Assembly: GCA_030604735.1 (NCBI GenBank)
Contig: JAUVVG010000014.1
Span: forward strand, 1 to 64,000
Direction: 5' to 3'
DNA length: 64,000 bases
Source: Azoarcus sp.
GTDB lineage: Bacteria > Pseudomonadota > Gammaproteobacteria > Burkholderiales > Rhodocyclaceae
Both the position numbers and the translations under genes were made by a program. Below the pieces are notes generated by a model, which did not search any database, was not told the origin of the DNA, and saw nothing but the letters and a program-made list of their open reading frames with translations. Shown here piece by piece: positions 41,928 through 50,587 of the stretch; positions within the stretch are counted from its first letter, which is position 1, and each line of letters begins with the position of its first letter.

Positions 41928-43160
41928 ATGCTCGCGCAGATAGTCCAGGAATCCCGACTTGCTGGTCGTAATCTCAGTCGCCATATCAGACGATCGCTGC
42001 TTGCCCTACTGACCATAAGCTTCGGAGTCACCTGCTATCTGCTCGCTGGCGGTTTCATTCACTGGGTGCTCGAAAAAACCCGCGACGCCGCGATTTACTC
42101 TCAGCTAGGCCACCTGCAGATTACGAGACCGGCTTATTTTCAGGTTGGCATTGCAGATCCCTACAACCACCTTTTGCCAGACGATGCCTCATTCATCGAG
42201 GACATCGAACTTGCGGACGCAATCAGCACAATTTCGTCCAGACTGGTCTTCACTGGTCTGTTGAGCAAGGACGAGCGTACGATTTCGTTTGCGGGCGAAG
42301 GCATTGACCCCGAAAAGGAAGCGCCGCTTGCGCTCGCGATCAACATCATCGAGGGTGTCAATCTGACGGAAAGCGGCTCAAGTTCTGCCATTCTTGGCAA
42401 GGGCCTCGCCGCAAACGCTGAGATTAAACCGGGTGACACTATCGTTTTATTAGCTACAACGGCTGACGGAAGCTTCAATGCAGTCGAGTTGAGCGTCGCT
42501 GGTTTGTTTGCCTCTACTGTAAAAGCATATGACGATGTAACACTGCGTGTGCCGCTGGAGATCGCACAATCGTTGGTTCGCGTGGAAGGCGCAACGAGTG
42601 TCGCCGTGTTGTTGTCCGAAACCTGGCAGACCCAGAAAGTGGTCGATATCTTGCAGGGGGTGCTCGATCCAAGCGACTTCGAAGTGACAGCGTGGTGGCA
42701 ACTAGCAGAGCATTACCACAAGACGGTGGAACTTTTTTCCCGTCAGGTGGGTGTAGTTAAAAGCCTGATAGCAGCAATTGTGGTGCTGAGCATAATGAAT
42801 ACGCTGTCTATGACCGTAGCCGAACGCACCGGTGAGATCGGAACAGCCATGGCGCTCGGAGTCCGGTCCAGCGGAATTCTTCGCCTGTTCCTGCTTGAGG
42901 GTGTCATGATTGGAGTTCTCGGAGGACTCATTGGACTAAGCGTCGGCACCGCGCTTGCAATATTAATATCCTATTTCGGAATCCCCATGCCTCCAGCGCC
43001 TGGCATGACCGAAGGCTATGTTGGGGAGATCTGGGTTTCAGCGCGACTTGCCACTGACGCTCTATTTCTGGCACTAAGTGCGACACTACTCGCGAGCGTC
43101 ATTCCTGCATGGCGCGCGTCTCGGTTGAACATTGTCGATGCACTCCGTCATCAACGCTAG
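41928..43160 (+). CDS. ABC transporter permease, FtsX/MacB/LolCE type (1)
   Basis: ERTGEIGTAMALGVRSSGILRLFLLEGVMIGVLGGLIG; four TM segments around a periplasmic domain. Confidence 0.88.
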   Translation: MLAQIVQESRLAGRNLSRHIRRSLLALLTISFGVTCYLLAGGFIHWVLEKTRDAAIYSQLGHLQITRPAYFQVGIADPYNHLLPDDASFIEDIELADAISTISSRLVFTGLLSKDERTISFAGEGIDPEKEAPLALAINIIEGVNLTESGSSSAILGKGLAANAEIKPGDTIVLLATTADGSFNAVELSVAGLFASTVKAYDDVTLRVPLEIAQSLVRVEGATSVAVLLSETWQTQKVVDILQGVLDPSDFEVTAWWQLAEHYHKTVELFSRQVGVVKSLIAAIVVLSIMNTLSMTVAERTGEIGTAMALGVRSSGILRLFLLEGVMIGVLGGLIGLSVGTALAILISYFGIPMPPAPGMTEGYVGEIWVSARLATDALFLALSATLLASVIPAWRASRLNIVDALRHQR

Positions 43161-43166
43161 CGACAT

Positions 43167-44378
43167 ATGTTATTTAAACTCGGACTCCGAAACCTGCTTC
43201 GACAAAAGCTTCGCAGTGCCATGACGCTGCTTGCGATCATGCTCGGAGTTTCTACCTTGATCATTAGCGGCGGCTTCGTAAAGGACATCTACGTACAACT
43301 TGGCGAAGCGATCATCAGTTCTCAAACCGGCCACGCACAGGTCACCCGCAAGGGCTACCATGAGCAAGGCACCCGCCAGCCAGAACGGTTTCTCATCGAG
43401 TCCCCGGCCGACCTCGCAGACTCCATCAGTACCTTGCCCAATGTGTCCAGAGTATCCGCTCGATTGAGCTTCTCCGGCCTGCTAAACAATGGCAATCGCG
43501 ATTTTGCGATCATTGGAGAAGGCGTTGAACCGTCCCTGCATGCCACCGCTGGCACTTACATGGAAATTACGTCGGGTAGGCACCTGACCGAGTCAGACGC
43601 TCAGGGCATCCTTCTTGGTGAAGGTGTATCACGGTTGTTAGCGCTTCACCCAGGAGATTACGTAACCTTGGTAGCAAACACGATGGACGGCATGCTCAAC
43701 ACAGAGGATTTTGAAGTCGTCGGTGTCTTTAGAAGCTTCTCCAAGGATTTCGACGCGCGCGCGATCCGAATCCCCCTGCAAAGCGCGCAGAATCTGCTGA
43801 TGACGAATGGCGCAAACACCTTGGTCATTAGCCTTGACCGAACAACGTCAACCGATAACGCACTGCGAGAAATCCAGGGATTGATTGATCCTGAAAACTT
43901 GGAGATTCGGAACTGGCGCGAATTGTCCGACTTCTATGACAAAACGGTTGAGCTCTACGATACTCAGTTCGGCGTACTAAAATTAATCATCCTTTTCATG
44001 GTTCTGCTGTCGGTCGCCAACAGCGTAAACATGAGCACTTTCGAACGTATGGCAGAATTTGGGACGCTTGCTGCGCTTGGAAATCGGCGCAGCGCGATTT
44101 TCCGTCTGATCGTTGCGGAAAACATCGTACTAGGACTTATGGGGGCGACGCTAGGCGTGCTGGTGGGGATTGCACTCGCACTACTCATTTCAGCTATTGG
44201 TATACCGATGCCGCCACCGCCTAATGCCAATGTGGGCTACACTGCTTATATAAGAATCGTTCCGGAAATCTCCATCATGGCATTCACGATCGGTGTCTTA
44301 GCAACTTTGCTGGCATCGCTGCTACCAGCGCGACGTATATCCGTGATACCGATCGTTGAGGCATTGAGACAAGGCTAG
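43167..44378 (+). CDS. ABC transporter permease, FtsX/MacB/LolCE type (2), paralogous to the upstream gene
   Basis: ERMAEFGTLAALGNRRSAIFRLIVAENIVLGLMGATLGVLVG; co-directional, 6 nt gap. Confidence 0.88.
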   Translation: MLFKLGLRNLLRQKLRSAMTLLAIMLGVSTLIISGGFVKDIYVQLGEAIISSQTGHAQVTRKGYHEQGTRQPERFLIESPADLADSISTLPNVSRVSARLSFSGLLNNGNRDFAIIGEGVEPSLHATAGTYMEITSGRHLTESDAQGILLGEGVSRLLALHPGDYVTLVANTMDGMLNTEDFEVVGVFRSFSKDFDARAIRIPLQSAQNLLMTNGANTLVISLDRTTSTDNALREIQGLIDPENLEIRNWRELSDFYDKTVELYDTQFGVLKLIILFMVLLSVANSVNMSTFERMAEFGTLAALGNRRSAIFRLIVAENIVLGLMGATLGVLVGIALALLISAIGIPMPPPPNANVGYTAYIRIVPEISIMAFTIGVLATLLASLLPARRISVIPIVEALRQG

Positions 44379-44381
44379 CGA

Positions 44382-45182
44382 ATGTCCTTCTTCGACCGCT
44401 TCAACCTCGGCCACGGCTTCAGGAAGTACTTCGAGATCCACGCTGCCGTGGATGAAGCGTTACGGGACGAGGTTTTCCGCATTCGGCACGAGGTCTATTG
44501 CGAAGAGCTACGCTTCGAGCCAGAGCGGCCTGATCGGCGGGAGATGGACGACTATGATGGGCATAGCCTGCACTGTCTGCTGAAGACCAGCGCCGACCCG
44601 CAGCAACCGGTCGGTTGCACCCGGTTGGTGCTGACCAATCCCGAAGACCGTTCGCTACCACTGCCCTTCGAGCGGGCATGCGCCGCGACGCTGGACCGCA
44701 GCATCATCGACCCCGCCAAGCTGCCGCGGGAGCGGATCGCAGAAGTCTCACGGCTTGCGGTGCGCGCGACGTATCGCCGACGCCGCGGCGAGCAGGCTGC
44801 GCCGGTGGCGATTCATGACGAGGACTTCGGCACCGTCACCCAGCCGCGTTTTCCGTATGTGCCGATCGGGCTATATCTTGGCGCGGTCGCACTGGCCGCG
44901 CGTAGCGGGATAGATACGATGTTTGTGCTGACCGAGCCGCGGCTGGCCTCGCATTTTGCCAAGCTCGGGGTCGAGATCAAGCAGATCGGAGGACCGATCG
45001 AGCATCGCGGGCAACGGATTCCGTCGATGATGGATGTGCAATCCATCATCAAGAACATGCGTTTCCTGGTGAAGCCGATCTGGCGGGTGATTCAGGAAGA
45101 AATCGAGTTCGGATTCGAGAAGGCCGCCGGCGACGGTCCCTTGGGTCGCCAGGGCGGCCTCACGGATGGGCAACAGCGCTGA
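44382..45182 (+). CDS. PEP-CTERM/exosortase system-associated acyltransferase
   Basis: YFEIHAAVDEALRDEVFRIRHEVYCEELRFEPE...AEVSRLAVRATYRRR...IGLYLGAVALAARSGIDTMFVLTEPRLASHFAKLG, as in the exosortase-associated GNAT family (TIGR03694 type). Confidence 0.87.
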   Translation: MSFFDRFNLGHGFRKYFEIHAAVDEALRDEVFRIRHEVYCEELRFEPERPDRREMDDYDGHSLHCLLKTSADPQQPVGCTRLVLTNPEDRSLPLPFERACAATLDRSIIDPAKLPRERIAEVSRLAVRATYRRRRGEQAAPVAIHDEDFGTVTQPRFPYVPIGLYLGAVALAARSGIDTMFVLTEPRLASHFAKLGVEIKQIGGPIEHRGQRIPSMMDVQSIIKNMRFLVKPIWRVIQEEIEFGFEKAAGDGPLGRQGGLTDGQQR

Positions 45183-45238
45183 CACGGCATTCGAGCAGGG
45201 CCGACACTGTAAAGAATTCCGACAGCTGATCTTGCCCC

Positions 45239-45931
45239 TCACTCCCACGGCGGCGCCAAGGGAGCATTCCAGGCCGGGCCGGGTAATTCCGGAGCAGAAG
45301 CAGTATCTTCGCCTTTTCTCTTTGTAGAGTCCGCTCTCTCCAGAGCCTCCCGTTGCCTGGTGATCAGCGCCTCAGCCTCGGCTTCAGCCGCCGAACGACG
45401 GTCGATAACGGGAGGTATTTCAGGTGATTCAGCCTCTGGCTTTGGAGTTTCATCGTCTTCTACGACGATGGGTACCGGCATCGTCCGCTCGATAACGGCA
45501 GTGGCTCTCTCTGTATCTGGTGGCTCCATCAACGCGCCGGTCGGACGAAGCGCGATGCGATAGACGCCGCCCACCGCCCTCTTCTCGAACTGCACGTCGA
45601 CTGTCGCCGACCGGAAGAGACCAAAGACCAGCCGCAGGCTTAGATCGGGCTGAACACCATGACGAATACGACTGACCAACTGACCGCTGCCGTCGAAACC
45701 CTGAACCGCCTTGGCCAAGTTCAGTGGTCCGAAATCCGCTACAAGCCGGTGCGGATCGACAAGAAAAAAGACATTGAGCCCAACTTCTTCGGTCACATGA
45801 ACAAGCACCACGTCATGATCCCCGACCCGCTCGATTGCGACTCGACTCAGTTCGGCACTCGCCGCCGGTTTGGTCACGACCGCGGTGAGAAAACACACGC
45901 ATAAAGCAGCGCGCCAGACTTTCCAGAGCAT
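45239..45931 (-). CDS. AMIN-domain-like periplasmic protein
   Basis: Signal peptide; DHDVVLVHVTEEVGLNVFFLVDPHRLVADFGPLNL; low-complexity acidic tail; start at MLWKVWRAA assumed. Confidence 0.6.
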   Translation of the reverse strand: MLWKVWRAALCVCFLTAVVTKPAASAELSRVAIERVGDHDVVLVHVTEEVGLNVFFLVDPHRLVADFGPLNLAKAVQGFDGSGQLVSRIRHGVQPDLSLRLVFGLFRSATVDVQFEKRAVGGVYRIALRPTGALMEPPDTERATAVIERTMPVPIVVEDDETPKPEAESPEIPPVIDRRSAAEAEAEALITRQREALERADSTKRKGEDTASAPELPGPAWNAPLAPPWE

Positions 45932-46023
45932 TGAACCTCCGCGTAGCCTCCGTGTCCTGGCCCACATGTCTAATGCTATGCTGGGACCCTGTCTCAAGAG
46001 TACATCGTTATGGAAGCCGTTCG

Positions 46024-46713
46024 TCACTCCGATTGGGACGCGACGAGTTGCCGAGACACAATCACGACATCCGGCAGTTCGCGAACGGCCGTTACGGCCT
46101 CGACCAGCGTTGCCCGGTCATCCACCGTCAGGGTGGACAGGTCGCCGTCTCCAAAATACACCAACGCCTTCAAAGCCTCACTCGGCTGGAAATTCGAGCC
46201 GAATAGTTCTCGCGCAGCTCCCAGACCCGCAGCGAGATTCACACCGGCCCGCACCATTGCCGCAATATCACGATAGTCCTTCGCTTCTGCTCTCTGCAGC
46301 ACGACCTTGACCTTGGTCGCCATCAAGTCATCGAGCGACGCGACTTGAAGCACTCCGTCATCGGTGCGGTCAGGCTCCCCAACACGGCCGAACCCAATAT
46401 TGCCAAAGAAGGATAGTTTGACGTGAGTGTGTTCAAAATCCCCATAAGGAATCAACACGCTCAGCGTATCGCGACGATCCTGCAGCACGGTTGCTTGACC
46501 CAATACCGGAAAGGCCCACTCAATATGCTCTCGGTCGAGCGGTTTCTCGCAGAAGAAATCGAAATCGACCGATGGCCTGTGACCCAGTCGTAGCGCAATG
46601 GCAGTGCCCCCGTAAAGTACGAAACCCAGATCCAAGGCAGGAGCAAGCTCGGGCCACAAACGCCGTTGCGCAGGCGGCAGGATGTCAAGACACGGAGTAA
46701 AGGCGCCGCTCAC
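46024..46713 (-). CDS. AbiEii/AbiGii-family nucleotidyltransferase toxin-like protein
   Basis: GFVLYGGTAIALRLGHRPSVDFDFFCEKPLD nucleotidyltransferase motif; ASLDDLMATKVKVVLQRAEAKDYRDIAAMV. Confidence 0.88.
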   Translation of the reverse strand: MSGAFTPCLDILPPAQRRLWPELAPALDLGFVLYGGTAIALRLGHRPSVDFDFFCEKPLDREHIEWAFPVLGQATVLQDRRDTLSVLIPYGDFEHTHVKLSFFGNIGFGRVGEPDRTDDGVLQVASLDDLMATKVKVVLQRAEAKDYRDIAAMVRAGVNLAAGLGAARELFGSNFQPSEALKALVYFGDGDLSTLTVDDRATLVEAVTAVRELPDVVIVSRQLVASQSE

Positions 46714-47003
46714 GAGAATCGTCGAATGGGCAGCGCAGGAACGCAGTCCAGCGGCGAGAGGCCGAGACGGTAGTGCCAGTAGGTCCAGGAGCGCTGACTG
46801 AACTGTCCCGCTTCGGCCTGGACCAGCACCTGACGCAATACATCGTCACCGACCTCGGTCGCCAAACGTTGGACGTCGGCATAGTCACCGATGTCCATCA
46901 CCTGCGCGATGACACGCTCGGGCATCGCAACCGCCTCATCGGGGGTTTTCCACCAGACATACTTGCTGGCGAAAGGCTTCAAGACATTCTGGTCTATATC
47001 CAT
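46710..47003 (-). CDS. Small partner protein (candidate antitoxin) of the AbiEii-like gene
   Basis: Overlaps the nucleotidyltransferase ORF by 4 nt, co-directional, 97 aa; KYVWWKTPDEAVAMPERVIAQVMDIGDYADVQ. Confidence 0.7.
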   Translation of the reverse strand: MDIDQNVLKPFASKYVWWKTPDEAVAMPERVIAQVMDIGDYADVQRLATEVGDDVLRQVLVQAEAGQFSQRSWTYWHYRLGLSPLDCVPALPIRRFS

Positions 47004-47101
47004 CATCGTGAGTCCGACGTTTACCAACAGCGCAATCCCTCACATTGAAGGGGCTTCGGTTGCGCACACTGACCGCCGCGCAACCGAAGCGACTCAAGGA
47101 C

Positions 47102-48994
47102 TCAGCTCTTCAGCGCCGCCCGGATCTGCTCCAGCGTGCTCGGGTCCTCGATCGTGGTCAGGTCACCCGCGTCGCGGCCTTCGGCCAGGGCCTGGATGGA
47201 ACGACGCAGCATCTTGCCGGATCTCGTCTTGGGCAGGCCGGTGATGAAGTGCACCCGGCCTGGACGGGCGATGGCGCCCAGGCTCGCATCGACCCGCTTC
47301 ATGACCTCTTTCTCGAGCGCGGCAGCCTTTTCCGGGGTATCGGCGAGGCTGTTGTCCTTGAGCACGGCGAAGGCCATCGGCATCTGACCCTTCAACGGGT
47401 CGGCGACGCCGACCACGGCGACTTCGGCGACCGCCGGATGGGTCTGGACCGCCTCCTCGATCTCACGGGTGCCGAGGCGATGGCCGGCGACGTTGATCAC
47501 GTCATCCATGCGGCCGAGGATGGTGTAGTAGCCCTTGTCGTCCTTGATTCCCCAGTCAGACGAGGAATACACCACCGGATCCTGGAAGGTCGAGAAGTAG
47601 GTGGACACGAAGCGCTCGTCCTGACCCCACACCGTTGACAGGCAGCCCGGCGGCAGCGGCGGGACGATTGCGACGATGCCCTTCTCGTTGGGGCCGCACT
47701 CGGTGCCGTCCTCGCGGAAGATGTGCAGGTCGTAGCCATACACCGGGAAGGCCGGGGAGCCCAGCTTGATCGGGCTGTCCTCGACGCCACGGCAGATCGC
47801 CAGCATCGGCCAGCCGGTTTCGGTCTGCCAGTAGTTGTCGATGACCGGAATGCCCAGCTCGCTCATGATCCACTCGTGCGAGGTCTCGTCCAGCGGCTCG
47901 CCGGCCAGGAACAGGTGCTTGAGCGAGGACAGGTCGTACTTCTTGAGGAAGGCCGGATCCTGCTTCTTCAGCACCCGCACCGCGGTCGGCGCCGAGAACA
48001 TCACCGCGACCTTGTACTTCTCGACGATGCTCCACCAGATGCCTGCATCCGGACGCAGCGGCGTGCCTTCGTACATGATGGTGGCCATGCCGCCGATCAG
48101 CGGACCGTAGATGATGTAGCTGTGCCCGACCACCCAGCCGATGTCTGAGGTGGCGAACATGGTCTCGCCCGGCTCGCCGGTGAAGATGTGCGGCATGGTC
48201 GAGGCCAGTGCGACGAGATAGCCGCCAGTGTCACGCTGCACGCCCTTGGGCTTGCCGGTGGTGCCGGAGGTATAGAGGATGTAGCTCGGCTCGCTCGATT
48301 CGACCCAGGTGACCGGCACTTGCGCATCCATGTGCTTGGCGCGCAGCTCGGCGTAGTCGACGTCCCGACCCTCGACCCGCGGGAAGCCCTTGTCCAGGCC
48401 GCGATCGACGATCAGCACCTTGCTCGGCGGAAACTCGGCCAGCTTGCACGACTCGTCCACCAGATGCTTGTAGGGCACGGGTTTGCCGTTGCGCATGCCG
48501 GCGTCGGCCGACACCATCAGCACCGGTTTGGCGTCGTCGATACGGGTCGCGAGTGAACCCGCCGCGAAGCCGCCGAACACCACCGAGTGGATCGCACCGA
48601 TACGGGCGCAGGCCAGCATCGCGAAGGCCGCCTCGGCGATCATCGGCATGTAGATGAGGACCCGGTCGCCCCGTTTGACGCCGAGTTCCTGATAGATCGC
48701 CGCCATGCGCTCGACTTCGCGCTGCAGCTCGGCGAAAGAGTAAACCGTCTCTTCGTTGGTCTCGGTCGAGATGTAAACCAAGGCCCGATCATTCGGGCGT
48801 GCCGCGGCGTGGCGGTCGACCGCGTTGTAGCACAGGTTGGTCTCACCGCCCTTGAACCACTTGACGAACGGGGGCTTGGAAAAGTCGCAGATCTGCTCGG
48901 GTTGCTTGTTCCAATGCACCAACTCGGCCTGCTCGGCCCAGAATGCATCCCGGTCTTCGATCGAACGACGGTGGAATTCCTTGTAGTTGCTCAT
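47102..48994 (-). CDS. prpE: Propionate--CoA ligase (PrpE-like acyl-CoA synthetase)
   Basis: ACS family; YILYTSGTTGKPKGVQRDTGGYLVAL; WQTETGWPM; GRMDDVINVAGHRLGTREIEEAV; TRSGKMLRR. Confidence 0.9.
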   Translation of the reverse strand: MSNYKEFHRRSIEDRDAFWAEQAELVHWNKQPEQICDFSKPPFVKWFKGGETNLCYNAVDRHAAARPNDRALVYISTETNEETVYSFAELQREVERMAAIYQELGVKRGDRVLIYMPMIAEAAFAMLACARIGAIHSVVFGGFAAGSLATRIDDAKPVLMVSADAGMRNGKPVPYKHLVDESCKLAEFPPSKVLIVDRGLDKGFPRVEGRDVDYAELRAKHMDAQVPVTWVESSEPSYILYTSGTTGKPKGVQRDTGGYLVALASTMPHIFTGEPGETMFATSDIGWVVGHSYIIYGPLIGGMATIMYEGTPLRPDAGIWWSIVEKYKVAVMFSAPTAVRVLKKQDPAFLKKYDLSSLKHLFLAGEPLDETSHEWIMSELGIPVIDNYWQTETGWPMLAICRGVEDSPIKLGSPAFPVYGYDLHIFREDGTECGPNEKGIVAIVPPLPPGCLSTVWGQDERFVSTYFSTFQDPVVYSSSDWGIKDDKGYYTILGRMDDVINVAGHRLGTREIEEAVQTHPAVAEVAVVGVADPLKGQMPMAFAVLKDNSLADTPEKAAALEKEVMKRVDASLGAIARPGRVHFITGLPKTRSGKMLRRSIQALAEGRDAGDLTTIEDPSTLEQIRAALKS

Positions 48995-49177
48995 GAACGC
49001 TTCCTCTCCCTATATATCCCTAGGATTACTGCTACTGCACTGGGTGTCGGCGCCGTTTGATCCGGAACGGGTCCGGAGGCACGGTAGCAGGCAACGGGCT
49101 CTCGCTCGCGGCCGGCTTGCCGACTGGTTATGACCCCATCGAATTTCTCCGCTGCGGTCTTGTTCTGTGACGCCTGT

Positions 49178-49388
49178 TTCGCGGCTTGCGCCGCTCCTAC
49201 ACCTACCCCAAACGCATCCACTACCTGTGGGAGCGCCGCAAGGCGCGAAAGGGCGTCTGAAGCACGAATTTGGCCGATTTCGCGGCTTGCGCCGCTCCTA
49301 CGTGGGGCGTTGGCTTCGTGGCTTGCGCCGCTCCTACTTGGGACCGTGGCGATCGGGCCTGCATTGTGGGAGCGGCGCAAGCCGCGAA
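49178..49388. repeat. Cluster of five REP-like repeats (GTGGGAGCGGCGCAAGCCGCGAA family), both orientations
   Basis: 49178-49200 ttcgcggcttgcgccgctcctac; 49226-49250 tgtgggagcgccgcaaggcgcgaaa; 49279-49301; 49315-49337 (ttcgtgg variant); 49365-49388 tgtgggagcggcgcaagccgcgaa. Confidence 0.9.
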
Positions 49389-49396
49389 TTCGGCGC

Positions 49397-50545
49397 TCAG
49401 TCATGCGACTGCCCCGTGTCTACTGCGGTATGCTGCCTCAACGCGTCCAGCGGCATGCCGACCTTGAGCCTGGTTTCGATCAATTCGAGTACCGGCATCA
49501 AGGTCGCTACCACCGCCGGCAACTGGTGTGCGGCATCGACCTGCCCCCCGAGCCGGAGCGTGGACAACAGCTGATCGATGCTGACCACCTGCTTCAACAG
49601 GGTCGCGATGCGGGCCTCGTCAATCACGCCCTGGTCGCTGACCACCCGGTTACCGCCGGCCTGGGTCGCGGCGTCGCGGCGTCCAACGGCGATCTCGATC
49701 AACTGGCTGACCGACTCCATGCCATCGACCACGGAGCTGGCCACGCCTATCGTCACGCTGATCTGGATTCGCTCGTCGCGGTAGGTCATGACCAGCTTTT
49801 CGATCGCCTTCTGCAGGCGCAGCGCGAAAGCGCTGCAACCGAGCATGTCGGACAGCGGCGACAAGACCACGAACTGCCCCGGGGCGAGTTCGGCCACGGT
49901 GTCTTCCTGGCGGATGCGGGTGGTGAGGATGCTGGACAGCTTGCGCGCGATCAACTGCTGCACGTTCTGGCCATAGCGGCGGGCGAGTTCATCGAAGCGG
50001 TCGATCTCGATCGCCATCGCGCTGAGCCCGCCGTGATGACGCTTGGCCAGCGCGAGCTCCTGCGCGCCACGCCAGTTGAGGTAGGACTCGGTCGCCAGTC
50101 CGGTGCTCGGGTCGACCGGGCTTTGTCTGGCCAGTGCGGCGCGGCTCTCGTCGAGCTCGCGCCGGGTCCGCGCCAGCCGTGACAGGGAGTCAAGGCGGGC
50201 CAGCAACTCTGCGCTGCCGATGCCCTTGGTGATGAAGTCGTTGGCGCCGAGCCGGCGCGCCTTCTCGCGCGCCTCGTCGTCCTCGTCACCTGAGATCACC
50301 AGCACCGGCATGTTCTGCAGACGTGCGAGCTTGGACTCGCGGATGCGCTCGAGCAGGCCATAGCCGTCGAGCTGCGGCATGCCGATGTCGGTGAGGACCA
50401 GCTCGATGGTCGGGTCGATGACCAGCGTTTGCCAGGCGGCTTCGCCGTCGGCCTCTTCGCGGAATTCGAAGCGGCCGCGGATATGCTTGACGATCATCGC
50501 GCGCACCATGCGCGAATCGTCCACGATCAACACCTTGGGCATCGC
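49397..50545 (-). CDS. Response regulator with degenerate GGDEF domain
   Basis: KVLIVDDSRMVRAMIVKHI receiver, VLTDIGMPQLDG; C-terminal GGDEF-like fold with APGQF at the active-site position; start MPKVLIVDD. Confidence 0.85.
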   Translation of the reverse strand, partial: AMPKVLIVDDSRMVRAMIVKHIRGRFEFREEADGEAAWQTLVIDPTIELVLTDIGMPQLDGYGLLERIRESKLARLQNMPVLVISGDEDDEAREKARRLGANDFITKGIGSAELLARLDSLSRLARTRRELDESRAALARQSPVDPSTGLATESYLNWRGAQELALAKRHHGGLSAMAIEIDRFDELARRYGQNVQQLIARKLSSILTTRIRQEDTVAELAPGQFVVLSPLSDMLGCSAFALRLQKAIEKLVMTYRDERIQISVTIGVASSVVDGMESVSQLIEIAVGRRDAATQAGGNRVVSDQGVIDEARIATLLKQVVSIDQLLSTLRLGGQVDAAHQLPAVVATLMPVLELIETRLKVGMPLDALRQHTAVDTGQSHD

Positions 50546-50587
50546 CTCCCGGTCCTGATCGGTGACGAGGCTCATCGGGTGCTCCGC

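Noticed and set aside
49178-49388. Possible CRISPR-like array
   Set aside because: Units occur in both orientations with irregular spacing and imperfect palindromes; no cas genes. REP-like instead.
48991-49404. 137-aa minus-strand ORF across the REP cluster, and plus-strand ORFs with repeated 'PLLRGALASWLAPLL'
   Set aside because: Open frames created by translating REP-like repeats.
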